Assembly: GCA_963930655.1 (NCBI GenBank)
Contig: OZ005621.1
Span: forward strand, 10,837,001 to 10,901,000
DNA from: Myrica gale
Lineage: Eukaryota; Streptophyta; Magnoliopsida; Fagales; Myricaceae
Length of the DNA stretch: 64,000 bases
Reading direction: 5' to 3'
Positions 24,421-36,026 of this stretch are shown one piece after another. Below the pieces are notes generated by a model that made no database searches, was not told where the DNA came from, and saw only the letters and a program-made list of their open reading frames with translations. Every line of letters begins with the position of its first letter. The stretch's first letter is position 1. Position numbers and translations under genes: made by a program.

Positions 24421-26761
24421 AACACAACGACAATAAAACGAGTAAGTTGATCCTAACGTAATCGGAGATCATGCACTAAGGAAAGAAAAAACAAGCTGAG
24501 GAAAAGGAGAGAACCGAGAGCCATTGCTCCCCTATTTATAGCACACAACCAGCTATTACGAAATTCCTACTCGCTACATGTCGTGCTCGTATTCGACCAT
24601 GTGTTGATTCTTACAAGAATATCCTAGGTAATATTCCTTTGTCCTTGAGCTAGGTGGTGACTCATCCTTGAATCAAGAAACCAAAGACATTAGGTGGCGA
24701 TTCCTCCATGACTTCAAGGACAAAGGACATAACCACCTAATATTCCTTGTCCTTGTTCTTTAGCTAAAGGACGAAAAGGCATAACTTTCCTTTTCGTCCT
24801 TTAGCTAAAAAGAACATAACCACCTAATATTTCTTGTCTTTGTCCTTTCCTAGGTTGCCAAGGTACCAAGGACAAAGGACACCTTCTCGATACGGTCCTC
24901 TTTCATGCCGCCATGTGTCACCCCAAGTCGGTTGTGCTAGACTGGTGGGCTTGGTCATGTCATCCAGCTTGGCCACTGCTTCTTGCCCAACAGGCTAGTG
25001 TATCTGCATGGTTAGTCTGATATAGCAGTTGTGCACGCTAATGCATGCACAAGGCTAATGTTGTGCGCGTTGATGTGTAGCTACTAAGCGCACATGAATT
25101 GTGTCGCATGTCATGTTCTCCTAGCCTTGAGACCCTACACATGCATTGCTGAAACAAGCGTGCACGTGGGGCTGTCATGGCCTCGCGAGTGCGTGCACAT
25201 GAAATCTCTCCTCAACACTCCTTGCCATGCCACATATGGCCCTTTTGAGGTACTCATTACTCCTTTCGGCCTTCTCCCTCGCAGCTGCCCTTCATACCTC
25301 CAAACTTGTTGCCATTTTTACGTCGTTTTGCAGGTATGCATCACCCTCCCAACGATCATGTAAGAAGAAAAGCGAGTCCAAAAAGGGTGGAAAAGAAAGA
25401 GTTAAAATAGATGGAAATCAATTTTGCTTTTGATCAAATTGTAATCCCATGGTCTTCTTCCTTTCCTTTTATGGTTGCTTAAAGTAGTTCTAACTCCACA
25501 GCCCTCCTTACTAGTGCTTATTGCTTAGTGGCCATGTGGAAAAGTCTGTAAGTCCGTTTCATCTGAATTCCAGTAACCTCTCTATAGAAAGTCAACGTAT
25601 AGGAGATCAAACTTCCTTTCCTTCTTTCCTATACACTTTCATTTTTATTTTCCCTTCTCTAATTTTTTATTTTGGCTAATTCAATCACTTCCAACTCTCA
25701 AAGGCCAATATAATCTCAATACTTCTTAGAGGCTATTCAAAATTTCAAATTATTGCAAGAACGTATATGCTTCAAGTGTGTATTTATTTGGTCATAATTG
25801 AGGTCTTCAAAAATATATGCCACTACATAAACACTACTAAGGGCTGGTGCATTACTCCTATTTGAAACTCAAATCAGAAGGATCCATGAACCAACACCAC
25901 TACATAGTTTTTGTTACATCAAGGAGGTCTTTTGACAAAATAAATTTCAGCCATATATTGATGAATTTGATTCTGCAATATATCAAGCCTTCTGATCCTC
26001 CGATTTTGGGCGCAGAATGAGATTCTGATCCCCCAAATAATCTTATATACTCAGAAACCTGAAATGGCAAGTACATAGATGTATCAAAACCCAAACGCAT
26101 AATCTAGTTAATTAATTTCAAGACAAAATGAAAAGACAAGTTATAGCAACAAAATTAAGAAGACATCATGAGGTTAATGAGCGAACGGTTAGAAAAACAG
26201 AGCTGAATCTTTTTGAGACCCTATAAGGATGATCACTGGTAAAATGTGTATCCAATCCAAGCTCACCATACACTGTAAAAGCAATATACAAAATCTTTTG
26301 CTGGTACAATTCACTAACATATATGTGCTGATTTCTTTACCACATATATGTGTTGATTGCAGTACAAGTACTATTTGAAATGCAAGTGCAGCATAAATAG
26401 GTCAATTTCCCAATTAGAATTTTATACTGTACTTGATTGATAATCAAATACGTGTTTGAAATGTTGTACCTTATGCTTTATGCAGAGGAGCTGGACGAGA
26501 CAAATGCTAAGACTCCTAATAAAACTAAACTCTTACTGCTTCTACCAAAATCACTAGTTTTCATATTACTTTGTAATTCAATGAGCAACAAGGAATTTAG
26601 CTCTTTGTATTCATACAATTTTTTTTTCTATCTTTAGTATCTCTCATACAATTTTATTATGGCTACAAACTTTTAGCTTTTCACGAAATCCCTATAAAAA
26701 ACTAATTATTGATCTGTATCCAGGCAGTATCAGAAAGAACATGCCTTGAGATCTTCCAGAT
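24421..26761. other. intergenic region between the L1 remnant and KAE1
   Basis: 24640-24880 is a cluster of AAGGACAAAGGACA and CCACCTAATATTCCTTG repeats around a perfect inverted repeat. 24890-25370 is relatively GC-rich but lacks a domain-bearing frame. The last several hundred bases before 26762 should include the KAE1 3' untranslated region. Confidence 0.45.
24760..24808. repeat. 20-bp perfect inverted repeat (hairpin)
   Basis: The left arm TTAGCTAAAGGACGAAAAGG (24760-24779) and right arm CCTTTTCGTCCTTTAGCTAA (24789-24808) pair perfectly around a 9-base loop. Flanking direct repeats of ACATAACCACCTAATATT (about 24727 and 24833) frame the hairpin. Confidence 0.95.
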
Positions 26762-29700
26762 TTAGCTTCTTTCCTGCATGGAGCTATTCATCTCAGAAGC
26801 CTTCTCTCTCTCTCTCCAGATTGCATGAACTTCATCGGTCCGGAAACGCTGGGTGAATGTTGATTCCCCCAGCGAAGTTGACATACCATGGGCGTAAGCA
26901 AGAAGACCAGTATAGGCAATCATTGCCCCATTATCAACACAATACCTGTCATCAGTAGCAAACAACCGTCCTCCACGCTCAGAGCACATTATTCTCATCA
27001 TCTCTTGCAACCGCTCATTGCAACCAACACCACCAACAATAAGAATATCTTTCCTGTCACAATGTGCCATTGCCCTTTCTGTAATCTCCACAAGCATTGC
27101 AAAAACAGTTTCCTGCAACATATCGTAACCAAACACGGCAGAAATGTATGAATTAACATAAATAATGATTGTTTCAGAAATGTAAGTAAAAAAAAAACAC
27201 AGAAAAGGGAAAGAGCAAGGCCCTAGTGCATAGGAATTGTACAAAAGTTCCTCCCACAGAGAATGAGTTAGGTCATGAGACAATGAGCAGAAAGGTCTTA
27301 AGGAAGAGAATCCACTTGTAGCTTAAGTTTTCAGTCTGCTATCAGAGTATGAGAGACTACTTTTTTTTTAATAACCCAGGAGCTCCCAAGGTCGGGTCAC
27401 TTCGTGTACCCGGCCCTACAAGCAAACCTGGGGGCATGTGCCAGGACCCCACCCAACACACCCCAGATAAGTCAGGGCGATAATGGCGGTGTTGGGGCTC
27501 GAACTTGGGGCATGTGAGGACCCAAGCCGTTGCCTTACCACTAGACCAAACCCCTGGAGGTTCAGAGTAAGAGAGACTACTATTGAGTAATATATGAAGA
27601 TTAACCAAGTTCAAATAAAGAATAACTTACCCATATAGTTTTGTAAAAACCAAAGATCTAAATGATCATAATGTAACTGACCTGCAAAGAGTAACACAAG
27701 TCTGCAGGGGTGCACTCATCATTTTTGAGCTTCTCCACAGCAGTGGCTTCAATATAGCTTAATAGTCCGCTGAAAGAAACATCCATCCCTTTGACAACAT
27801 AGGGAATGTCTATGAACTGTTTCCCTTTCTTTGCAAGCTGGTGAAGAGAAAAATTATGTTAAGCGTGTCAGGAAAGAGTCATTTCAACCACATCATTCAA
27901 GAATTGAACAAGAATCAGCAGCCGGAGCTCTGGCTACTGGAGGGGAAAAAGATCACTCAAAAAGACACGATAGAAAATCACGTAAGTCTTTTCTCTACCT
28001 TAAACCTAAACCGTTCACACCCTAAATCCTCAAAGAGCCCACTGCTACAGTTCCCTGCATCTTTCAATGCTAATTTCAGTCATAAGCCTCTAATTGTGTT
28101 TGTATGGTTGTATGTTCTCCCTTATTGGCCCTACTTCCTAAGAAAGATATTTAATGCAGAAAGAATCTGCTGGCACAGTTTCCTGCAATTTTCAACACTA
28201 AACCGCTAATTCCTGTTTATATCGTTAGAACATTAAACAACTTTCTCCAACATTGCCCTGATTTCTAGGAAATACTAACTTCCTACTTTCCTACATCAAT
28301 TATGCATAAAGGAGGAAGAAAGTATTTGCGTCGCTTTGTGTCACAGAATCTCCTAAACACTAATCTTGTGTCAACAAAAGAAAGTTCAAACCAAGTTTAC
28401 TCTGTCTCTTGGACTGCACCCCCACCAACAATGAAACCTAAGATGGCTCGCCATTGAGGCCTCCTTAGCCCCACAATATTAAAGACAATGGGAAAAGTAA
28501 ACTTCCACCATACATTCCAAAAACAAATATAATACAAGAAAGAACTTGCCTTCTACCAAACCACTATAAATAATGAACAAACACCCAGAATGACTATTCA
28601 TGCAGTTGAATAATCTCTTTCCTGAGCGACCCCTTTGAGACTATGTACCACTTCTATACTAATCAACCCCCCGAATGCCACACCTCACTTATTCTCACCA
28701 GGTCTTCATAGCCAAAAGATTTCCTCAACAGTTTGGGTACACCAAGGACTCAACAAATATATTTAGACACTAAGAGTCACTAACCTCTGAACTCTATCGC
28801 TTGAAGGAGAACAGTTCTCATCCCAAGTCATTGTGGTATTTGAGTTCCTTTCCTTAAATTACCATAAAAAAAATTCCATTTTCAAAGCTTTTATAATAGG
28901 ATTATGAACTGCCTCACCACTAACACTGGCATGATAGCTATATTATGAGGTAAAAAGTAAACTTGACCTTTTAACAAGTATTACTTCAATCAACCATCCT
29001 CTTTTTAAGAGCCAACCAATAAGGAAAAATGTGAACTGGACCTTTTGACAAGTATTCCTTCAACCAACCCTCCTTTTAGAAGTCAACCAATAAAACCGTA
29101 CAGACCTTAACTCACAAAGCTAATGAAAGACAACAGTAACTTAAGTCAGCTAGTTAAACTGACGATCTTCATGAAAAGATTACATGAGAAACTTGCCAAT
29201 GAACAAGTAATCTTTTCCTGCTCCAAGGAATGTTTGGTCAGCAAAACTATTGAGAATATAATGACACCAGTACATGCTTGACAATGGATGGAAATAAAGA
29301 GGCACTGCACAGCTAAACTAAAATCCATTTGCCAAAAGAAAGATCTTCTATTCCATTCATTAAAATAATAAGAAGAAAAAGAAGAAGTAAATGGAACAAT
29401 AACTAAATAATAGAAGAGATCTGCCCAATTATTTGCGGTACATACATGTGGTCATCCATGAAGCCGTTAGCAACCAAAATATCATTACATTGAGTACAAG
29501 TGACCAGAATCTGGTTGTATGAGTATCCTAATTATTCATAGGCAAAACTTCTTAAACAGTTTAAAGACAAAAGTATCATATGTGCCATAAATGGAGGCCT
29601 GAAGTAGATATAGAAACATCCATTTGTTAAAACTAGTGTAATGAACCATGTCGATAACAAATTACTACACATTGTGTTAGTAACCACTGTAGACTCATAA

Positions 29701-30696
29701 CCCATCAAGCTGGTGGTTTTGTGAGCATCCTCAAAAATAGCACCACCAAAAATAGATTGCTAGATTATCAAGAGAAATTTTAGAACTCGTGTATCATCAA
29801 AGCTTGGACTCTTGTCCTTTGGCTGCATATATTCGGAAGCCAAGGTTTCCTCAAAACAAATAATATTGTTATCCTAGATACTTGACATTTTAAACTCCAG
29901 AAAAGATCAAACCACTAGTGTCTTCACTCACATATCCTCCAAAAATTACAATACTTATAAAACAGCCCAGGCTAGATGAGGTGAGTATAGGCAAATTGAC
30001 TATATCCCAGTCATATTTACTAAATCAAGCAAGACAAGAAAATATCGGTTAAAACCAAAAAAAAAAAGTGCCAGACTAAGAACCGTTGAATATGTTTTAA
30101 CATAATGTCAGAGATAAGTAACAAGATCCACATATACATACCTGCTCAATGTTATACCCAGGACTTGGATCATTGGAAAGGGTTAACACCCTAGCAAATC
30201 GATCCAAGCAATTTCCAACCGCAATATCAATAGTTTCCCCAAAGATCCGGTACCTCCCTTCACTATATGCAATTACCTGCGTATTCCCACCACTAACATA
30301 CAACACAACAGGATCCTCTGCCCCAGTCACAATCCTTCCCATCTCAATATGTGCCACACAGTGATTAACTGCAACAATGGGCTTCTTCCACAATTGCGAA
30401 AGAATCCGAACAACAATAGCAGCAACTTGTAGTGGGGCTCCCATACCAGGGCCCTTGGTGTAACAGAGGCAATCAATTTCATCCGGGGTTATTTGGGCAG
30501 TCTTCAGAGCAGATTTCACCAGTGGAAGAATGTGCTGGAGATGATGTTGGGCAGTTTCTCGGGGAAGGAATCCTTGCCCAGGAGGTGTAATGTAGGTGTG
30601 GCGTGGGTTGGATAGAATGGCGCCATCTAAAGTTACAACCCCAACACCAATCTTGTTGGCTGAACCCTCAAACCCTAGGGCTATCATTTTCTTCAT
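26762..30696 (-). CDS. KAE1: tRNA N6-adenosine threonylcarbamoyltransferase, KEOPS subunit KAE1/OSGEP
   Basis: Catalytic subunit of the cytosolic/nuclear KEOPS complex, which moves threonylcarbamoyl from TC-AMP to A37 of ANN-decoding tRNAs. Three exons: 30696-30142 (185 codons), 27837-27682 (52) and 27112-26762 (116 plus TAA). Both introns are phase 0 and GT-AG (CAG|GTATGT, CAG|GTCAGT). The 353-residue product matches the usual plant length. ASKHA-fold landmarks are visible: [13 protein letters not shown] at 8-20, metal-binding HCVAH with His112 and His116, SGGNTQ at 135-140, [10 protein letters not shown] at 264-273 and DNGAMIAY with Asp297. No transit peptide is present, which separates it from the organellar GCP1/Qri7 type. 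An in-frame Met 21 codons upstream exists, but MKKMIA is the conserved family start. Intron 2 holds a SINE. Confidence 0.97.
27342..27580 (-). mobile_element. tRNA-derived SINE in KAE1 intron 2
   Basis: On the minus strand the roughly 200-bp body opens CCAGGGGTTTGGTCTAGTGG, containing a pol III A box (TGGTCTAGTGGTAAGGC, about 27531-27549). A B box follows (AGTTCGAGCCC, about 27495-27506), and the body ends in an A tract (27361-27369). Flanks TCAGAGTATGAGAGACTAC (27342-27360) and TCAGAGTAAGAGAGACTAC (27562-27580) are a 19-bp target duplication with one mismatch, the signature of L1-type target-primed reverse transcription. It points the same way as the host gene. Confidence 0.93.
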
Positions 30697-31960
30697 TCTC
30701 AAAATAATGGAAAGCAGCCTGTAATTCAAGTCCATAACCAAACAATTAAATATCTTCAACTACCTAAGTATCTTACTGGTTAGGGAAATTGACACCCAAG
30801 TCTAAGCCTTGCAAGGCCAACATAAAATCATCATCATATTATGTCAAAAGACTAAGCTCGGAAGTTCAGCTACCTCAACAACAATCTAAACATTAGCAAC
30901 ACCAAAATACAACTGCCTCAATATTTCTATATAAAATGTAATGCATTACCTCTTCTCCTATGTCTTTAACCTATGATCCAGACACATTGATAATATACTT
31001 GGCAATAATACTTTTCTCTTACTTCTTTATAACCAAGGAACTGTTTTATCACATTTCATCATAACGCGACTAAGTTATTTCGAAAGATCTGCTTGTTGAG
31101 GGATTCCAAACAATTAAACCAGCATTTGGTAACATTTCCAAGCCATTTTTTCATTTAAGAAACCCTTTTGCACGTAAGAAAACAAAGGCCATGCTGCTGG
31201 TTGTTTCGAACTCGATCATCTCTAACCAATTCCATTCATCACAACACTTCCGAAGAGACAGGAAGCACCCGAATTTGGAGTCTCAATATTCGGATTACAC
31301 AAGATTTTTCTAACATATCAAAATAGAAAAAAAAAATACCACGTCCTAAACAACTAGAAAAAAATACTTTAAATAGCAAGCGTCAAAACAAAACAACTGG
31401 ACTATTGGGATTACTCAAAACTCAAGCATACACAACAAATTTATAAGCAACGTTTAAATTCTACAAATACTTACATACGTATACAGACACACTCAAATGG
31501 GAGAGGGAGAGGGAAAGAAACACGAGGCAGGCGACAATATGAGGTGCAGAGTCTGCAGACGGGGCAAATTTCACAGTAACCAGAAACCGCTTAGTGCATT
31601 TGGTCCTTCTTTATACTTATCGTTAAACCAAAAAAAAAAGCTCTGTTTGAAGTGTGTGAAATCTCTAACACCCCACTTTTTTGTTTTTTGCAATTTTAGT
31701 TCAGTCACTACCCCGAGCGACCCGGACAGAAAAGATATCAACACATCGAAAGTCACAAAACAAAGATCAAAACCTTAACAAATCTGTCCAGAACCGGAGA
31801 AGGAGAGGGAAGCGTCGCACGTTGAGGATGAGAACGTGGAGGAGCAGCAGCAGGTGCAGGATATCGAGCCAATCCGGGAGCAGGTAATGTTCTCAGGAAA
31901 AAAAAAATCAGAAATAGCGACAGAGTTGTGGTATTGAGAGAGAAAGAGAAGACCATCAGC
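30697..31960 (-). promoter_or_regulatory. KAE1 upstream region
   Basis: AT-rich sequence immediately upstream of the KAE1 start codon, expected to contain the 5' leader and promoter. No splice-linked coding exon was identified. A GC-richer segment at 31780-31900 is open on the plus strand but has no start codon or family signature. Confidence 0.35.
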
Positions 31961-34900
31961 AGGGAAGTAGAAGAGAGTGAAACATTCCTTAGTTAATGAG
32001 TGCGGCGCGACAGGGAGAAGGGCGAGATGGAACAAGTGGGTGGGAACAGAAAATTGCCGATAGCAGAGAGTTGGGCAGTTACCCTTGCCCAAAGACATTT
32101 TTATCCGTCACCTTTAAAAATCAAGCCACTTTTGTTAAGGGCAATCATGTAAAATAATAAAATTTATATATTTGATGATATAATCATATCGAGAAAATAA
32201 ATTAATCTATATCAATATGTTGCATAACATCAGAATATATCTTTCTCGAAGATAATTTTTTACAACGTTTGCAAAAGTCCTTCCATAATTGTTCAGTATA
32301 GAAATTATCATCCATATTTTTCACCTTTTTTGAAAGTTGAGAGAAAAGTAAAAAAAAAAATATCATATTATGGAAGATGCTCTTAAAGAGAGTTAATGGA
32401 AGGATTTTTCCTATTATTTTTTAAAAAAACATGTATGTTTTAACTTTAAGAAATGTTCACATGCAAAAATTAGAATTTTATGAAAAATTCTCAATTTTTT
32501 AAGATTTGAGAATGTTTTAATTCTATTTAAATGTGTATTTTAGATCTCTAAATTAAAATTGTAGGTTATTGTTATATATTCAAGCATACAAATTTGAGGG
32601 GTTTGATGGCTCGGTTCTCTAACTCAAACAAGGCCAGTCCACGGTACAGTGCACCTGGCTATTCTTTTTAATTTTTTTTAAGCGAAAACAAAAAAGAAAA
32701 TTGGGAAAAGACTCCTCGCCCTGTGCGGCCTCTAGTAGCCACCTTGCAGGCCAAGCAACCACCGCAATCTACCTCACGGTGTGGCGCGGGCTCAATGTTT
32801 GGTTGTGGTGCCTCGTAAGGTCCTTGCGATGGCTGCACAAGGTTGCTCTACACGTGACCCGCGAGGTACAATGGGAGGCGCGAAGCCCCCCACGCCACAA
32901 CTTGCCTCATGAGGCTGGCCGACCTGTTCTGGAGTGGCTATTGCGCCTTGCGAGGCTCCTCGAGGTGGCCAATGGCGGAACGAGAGGGTATCGACCACAA
33001 AACAAACTTTTATATGTAATTTAATTTAATTTTTTATTTTTATCATTAGTTGGCCTGGGCCTGATACCCATCAGGCCCAGGCCAACTAGAGTTGTCTATT
33101 GGGCGAGGATGTCAATAGGGAAATATCATTTTTTTTTTTTAACTTAAACTGGGAAAAGAGAAAAAAAGGGCATGCCTTTGTTGAACTGGGAATTTAACGC
33201 CTGAATCAAATTAGATTTTATTATTATTTCGTATTGTATTTATTGAAAGTTCTCACATCAAAGAACGAACATGAGTAAAATACCACTACAGATGAACACT
33301 ACTCTACTTCAAAATTCTTAGATTTAAGGGATGAGTGAGAGAGTGTTAGTGTTAGAAATCTAGTGTTACATATTCAATTGGGAGAAGGCAATATTCATAT
33401 CAATTAAATTGAAAAGGGACATTCTGAAACTATTGATTTCAAATTTTAAGTTTTCCTCTTGTATGAAGTAGTATTAGCAAGCTTTCATGTCTTTGATTTC
33501 CTAGATCGTATTATATGTATTGTGATTTTCATACTTTTTGGGGTTTTGCTTAATAAATCATGTAGAGGTAGAGAGTGTTGTCCACCCCAAGATTAAAGAA
33601 GCTAGAAACAAAGATGACTTGACTATTCGATAAGTGTTTACCAAGGACCACAAGGACATGATGAAAAATGGTGAAAAATGAATGAAGGATACATCAACGT
33701 CTTGTACAGTGGTTGGTGCTCTTATTCTTACTATCATGTTTGCTGCAATTTCACCCCTGCTTTAATGTATTGTTTTGCTGTGAATTTTTCCACCAAGAAG
33801 TTTTCTTGGTGAGTTGGTGTTTTTTTAGTTCATATTGCATGTGCTAGCTCATATTTGGACATAGATTTGATGATCAACTGGTTAGACATAATTGGGCACA
33901 ATGCACCTCTCAATTGGTATTTTAATTTCTAAAATTCCCCCATGAACTATCAAGATATTTGTTATTGAGGGACTTGGGGAAAGCAATTTCTTCTTGATCA
34001 ATGCTGTCAAGCAAAATACGCAAGTAAAAAATGAAGCTTGTCTACACTGATGGACTCGAGAAGAGAAGGAAAGTTGAAAAAATTGGTGTTGTTAAAGAAC
34101 AACCTCTATATGGTTTTTCACCAGAGTATGATGCAAAATCGTAGGATACAATTGTCACCTTTCAGTTGCAGTACATAGTACGGTACATATATTCTAATAT
34201 TTTTAATACTTTTAGTCCTTAATTTTCGACATTGTAACTCTAAGACAATTTTTTGTATTACGGAAGAATTTTTTTTCTTTTCATTTCGCCTTTAAAGTTC
34301 GACACACATAGATTTCAATCCCGGTTCCGCTACTGGAGGTGGCTGTGTAGGGATCCTTGTGAAGGACCATGGCGCCCCCTGCGGGGCTAAGGCATCACGA
34401 TCTGGCTCACAGTCACAATGCCTAGTGCCCTCGCGGCGACAGGGAGGAGAGATATCCTCCATTATTTAAAAGTTAAATTAAAATTTGTAAATTTTTAATT
34501 TTAATTTCATTTTATATTAAAAATGTATTTTAATTATAAATATTAATAAACACCCACAAATAACTTAACTACCCTCTTTTTCATAAAAATATCAAAATTT
34601 TCCAACACCAACCTTCACAATATAATACTAAGTTTTTGAATATGAAGGAAGAGAAAAACATGGAAAGGGAAGTATCTAGGCAGGCAATGTGTTCGTATTT
34701 TGTGCATTATGATTAATGAGACAACTCTACACGATTCGAAACAAGTTATGTGAAGGAGGGAAGAAAATGGAAGAGGATAGAGATTTTATTAGTATCAGCT
34801 TACGTACTATGCTCCCTGTGAGGCTGAGCACTATTTGCCCTATCCTCCCCCATTTCTCATTGGCATCTTTATTTGATTCAAGACAATCTTCAATGCCTAA

Positions 34901-34989
34901 CAAACTTCGGCATCCTTCTTGCAGATGCAATGATGTACAGGAATTGGAATTGTTAGTGAATGATGTGATGCATAATCGGATAGTCATCC
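31961..34989. other. intergenic, two GC-rich islands, no recognised gene
   Basis: Mostly AT-rich. Abrupt GC-rich islands lie at 32710-32990 and 34330-34450, with phrases such as GCGCGGGCTCAATG and GGCGCCCCCTGCGGGG. They resemble transposon subterminal or methylation-depleted blocks, but I found no matching termini. A perfect inverted repeat, TTGGCCTGGGCCTGAT and ATCAGGCCCAGGCCAA, sits at about 33051-33087. Confidence 0.4.
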
Positions 34990-35912
34990 TTTGTCCGATA
35001 AACTCTAGACAAAGTTTCATTGCAAAATTTATTGTGTGCTATGAAGTAATGACACAAGTCATATAGTTGAAGAATTTAATTTATGATATTAAAGTTGTCG
35101 ATTCAATTGAAATAACAATAAGGATTCTTTGTGATACTACAACTGCAGTAATCTTCTCAGAGAATCATAAGAGTGGAAGCAGAAGTAAGCATATCAATAT
35201 TAAATATATAAATGTGAGAGAGAGCATAAAAAATAATATGGTGTATATTTAGCTCACCAATATAGATATGATGATAGCTGACCCAATGACCAAAGATTTA
35301 CCAATAAAACAGTTTCAGGGTCATGTGGAGAGTATGAGCCTATTTAAAGTGTAATTTCTCTCATGTTACTATATATTTTACTAAGAATAAAGTTGAATTC
35401 AATTTTATTATTGCGCATAAAGTAACGAATTCATTATATCCATTGGGTGATTTAGTTGAACTAAATGACTTTTAATAGTTGTTCATAAAGTATTTTAAGG
35501 GATACTATGAATTGTGATGCATAAAAGGGAAATGCTTCATATAGAGAACAATATCGTCATTGTTCATATGTAGGATCATACATTGACAGAAGTTGAGGGC
35601 ATTTGTTTTGGCCATTTCAGTTTTCCTATCTCATTAAGTGAACCAAGCGGGAGAATGTTGGAAAAATTATTTGTTTCCGAGAAAACCATTAATCTTCCCT
35701 AAAGTGGTTCACTTCATCTATTCAAAATAGGTAAATGTCCTTTATAATAAGGTGGCTACCTCTTGCTATTATTTAATGGATTGACTAATGAGAGTAACCC
35801 AAAGGTTGTAAGAATAATGAATGAGGGTCTTTGATCTTCCCTATATAAAGGGACTTGTGTTTCCATTATAACCACCCAAAAAGTTCTAAGGTTAAGACTA
35901 GAAGTAAGTGTG
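34990..35912 (+). pseudogene. Ty1/copia retrotransposon 3' fragment: RNase H, polypurine tract, start of 3' LTR
   Basis: Frames between about 34990 and 35352 carry the C-terminal RNase H signature of Copia polyproteins: CYEVMTQVI, then RILCDTTTAVIFSENHKSGS, RSKHINIKY and ADPMTKDLPIKQFQGHVE. One or two stops interrupt it. Downstream a purine tract AGCGGGAGAA (35646-35655) precedes TGTTGGAAAAATTATT at 35656, the expected start of a 3' LTR. A TATA-like CTATATAAAGGG at about 35849 fits an LTR promoter. The LTR is cut off near 35910 by a duplicated copy of RNase H sequence. All upstream domains are missing. Confidence 0.8.
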
Positions 35913-36026
35913 AGAGAGAGCATCAAAAATAATATGGTGTATATTTAGCTCACCAATATAGATATGATTATAGCTGACCCAATGACCAAAGATTTACCAG
36001 TAAAACAGTTTCAGGGTCATGTGGAG
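35214..36026 (+). repeat. 117-bp direct repeat within the Copia remnant
   Basis: 35214-35330 (end of RNase H) and 35910-36026 (inside the 3' LTR) are nearly identical 117-bp segments, both starting GTGAGAGAGAGCAT and ending AGGGTCATGTGGAG. The only differences seen are single-base. They lie 696 bases apart in the same orientation. Confidence 0.9.

Noticed and set aside
27531..27549. Possible genuine tRNA gene at the A/B box sequences
   Set aside because: No cloverleaf acceptor stem or anticodon arm can be formed. The body continues far past a tRNA length and ends in an A tract, as a SINE does.
27357..27614. 85-codon minus-strand frame inside KAE1 intron 2
   Set aside because: It coincides with the tRNA-derived SINE (pol III boxes, A tail, target duplication) and is not a gene.
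30697..30759. Alternative upstream start for KAE1 adding 21 residues
   Set aside because: The added residues are not family-like, and the conserved start [12 protein letters not shown] gives the standard 353-residue length.
31497..31900. Plus-strand open stretch upstream of KAE1 reading PEPEKEREASHVEDENVEEQ then a GTAATG donor
   Set aside because: It has no start codon in frame (a stop lies just upstream at 31776-31778), and no convincing downstream exon or family match. It is probably chance openness in a GC-richer promoter-proximal segment.
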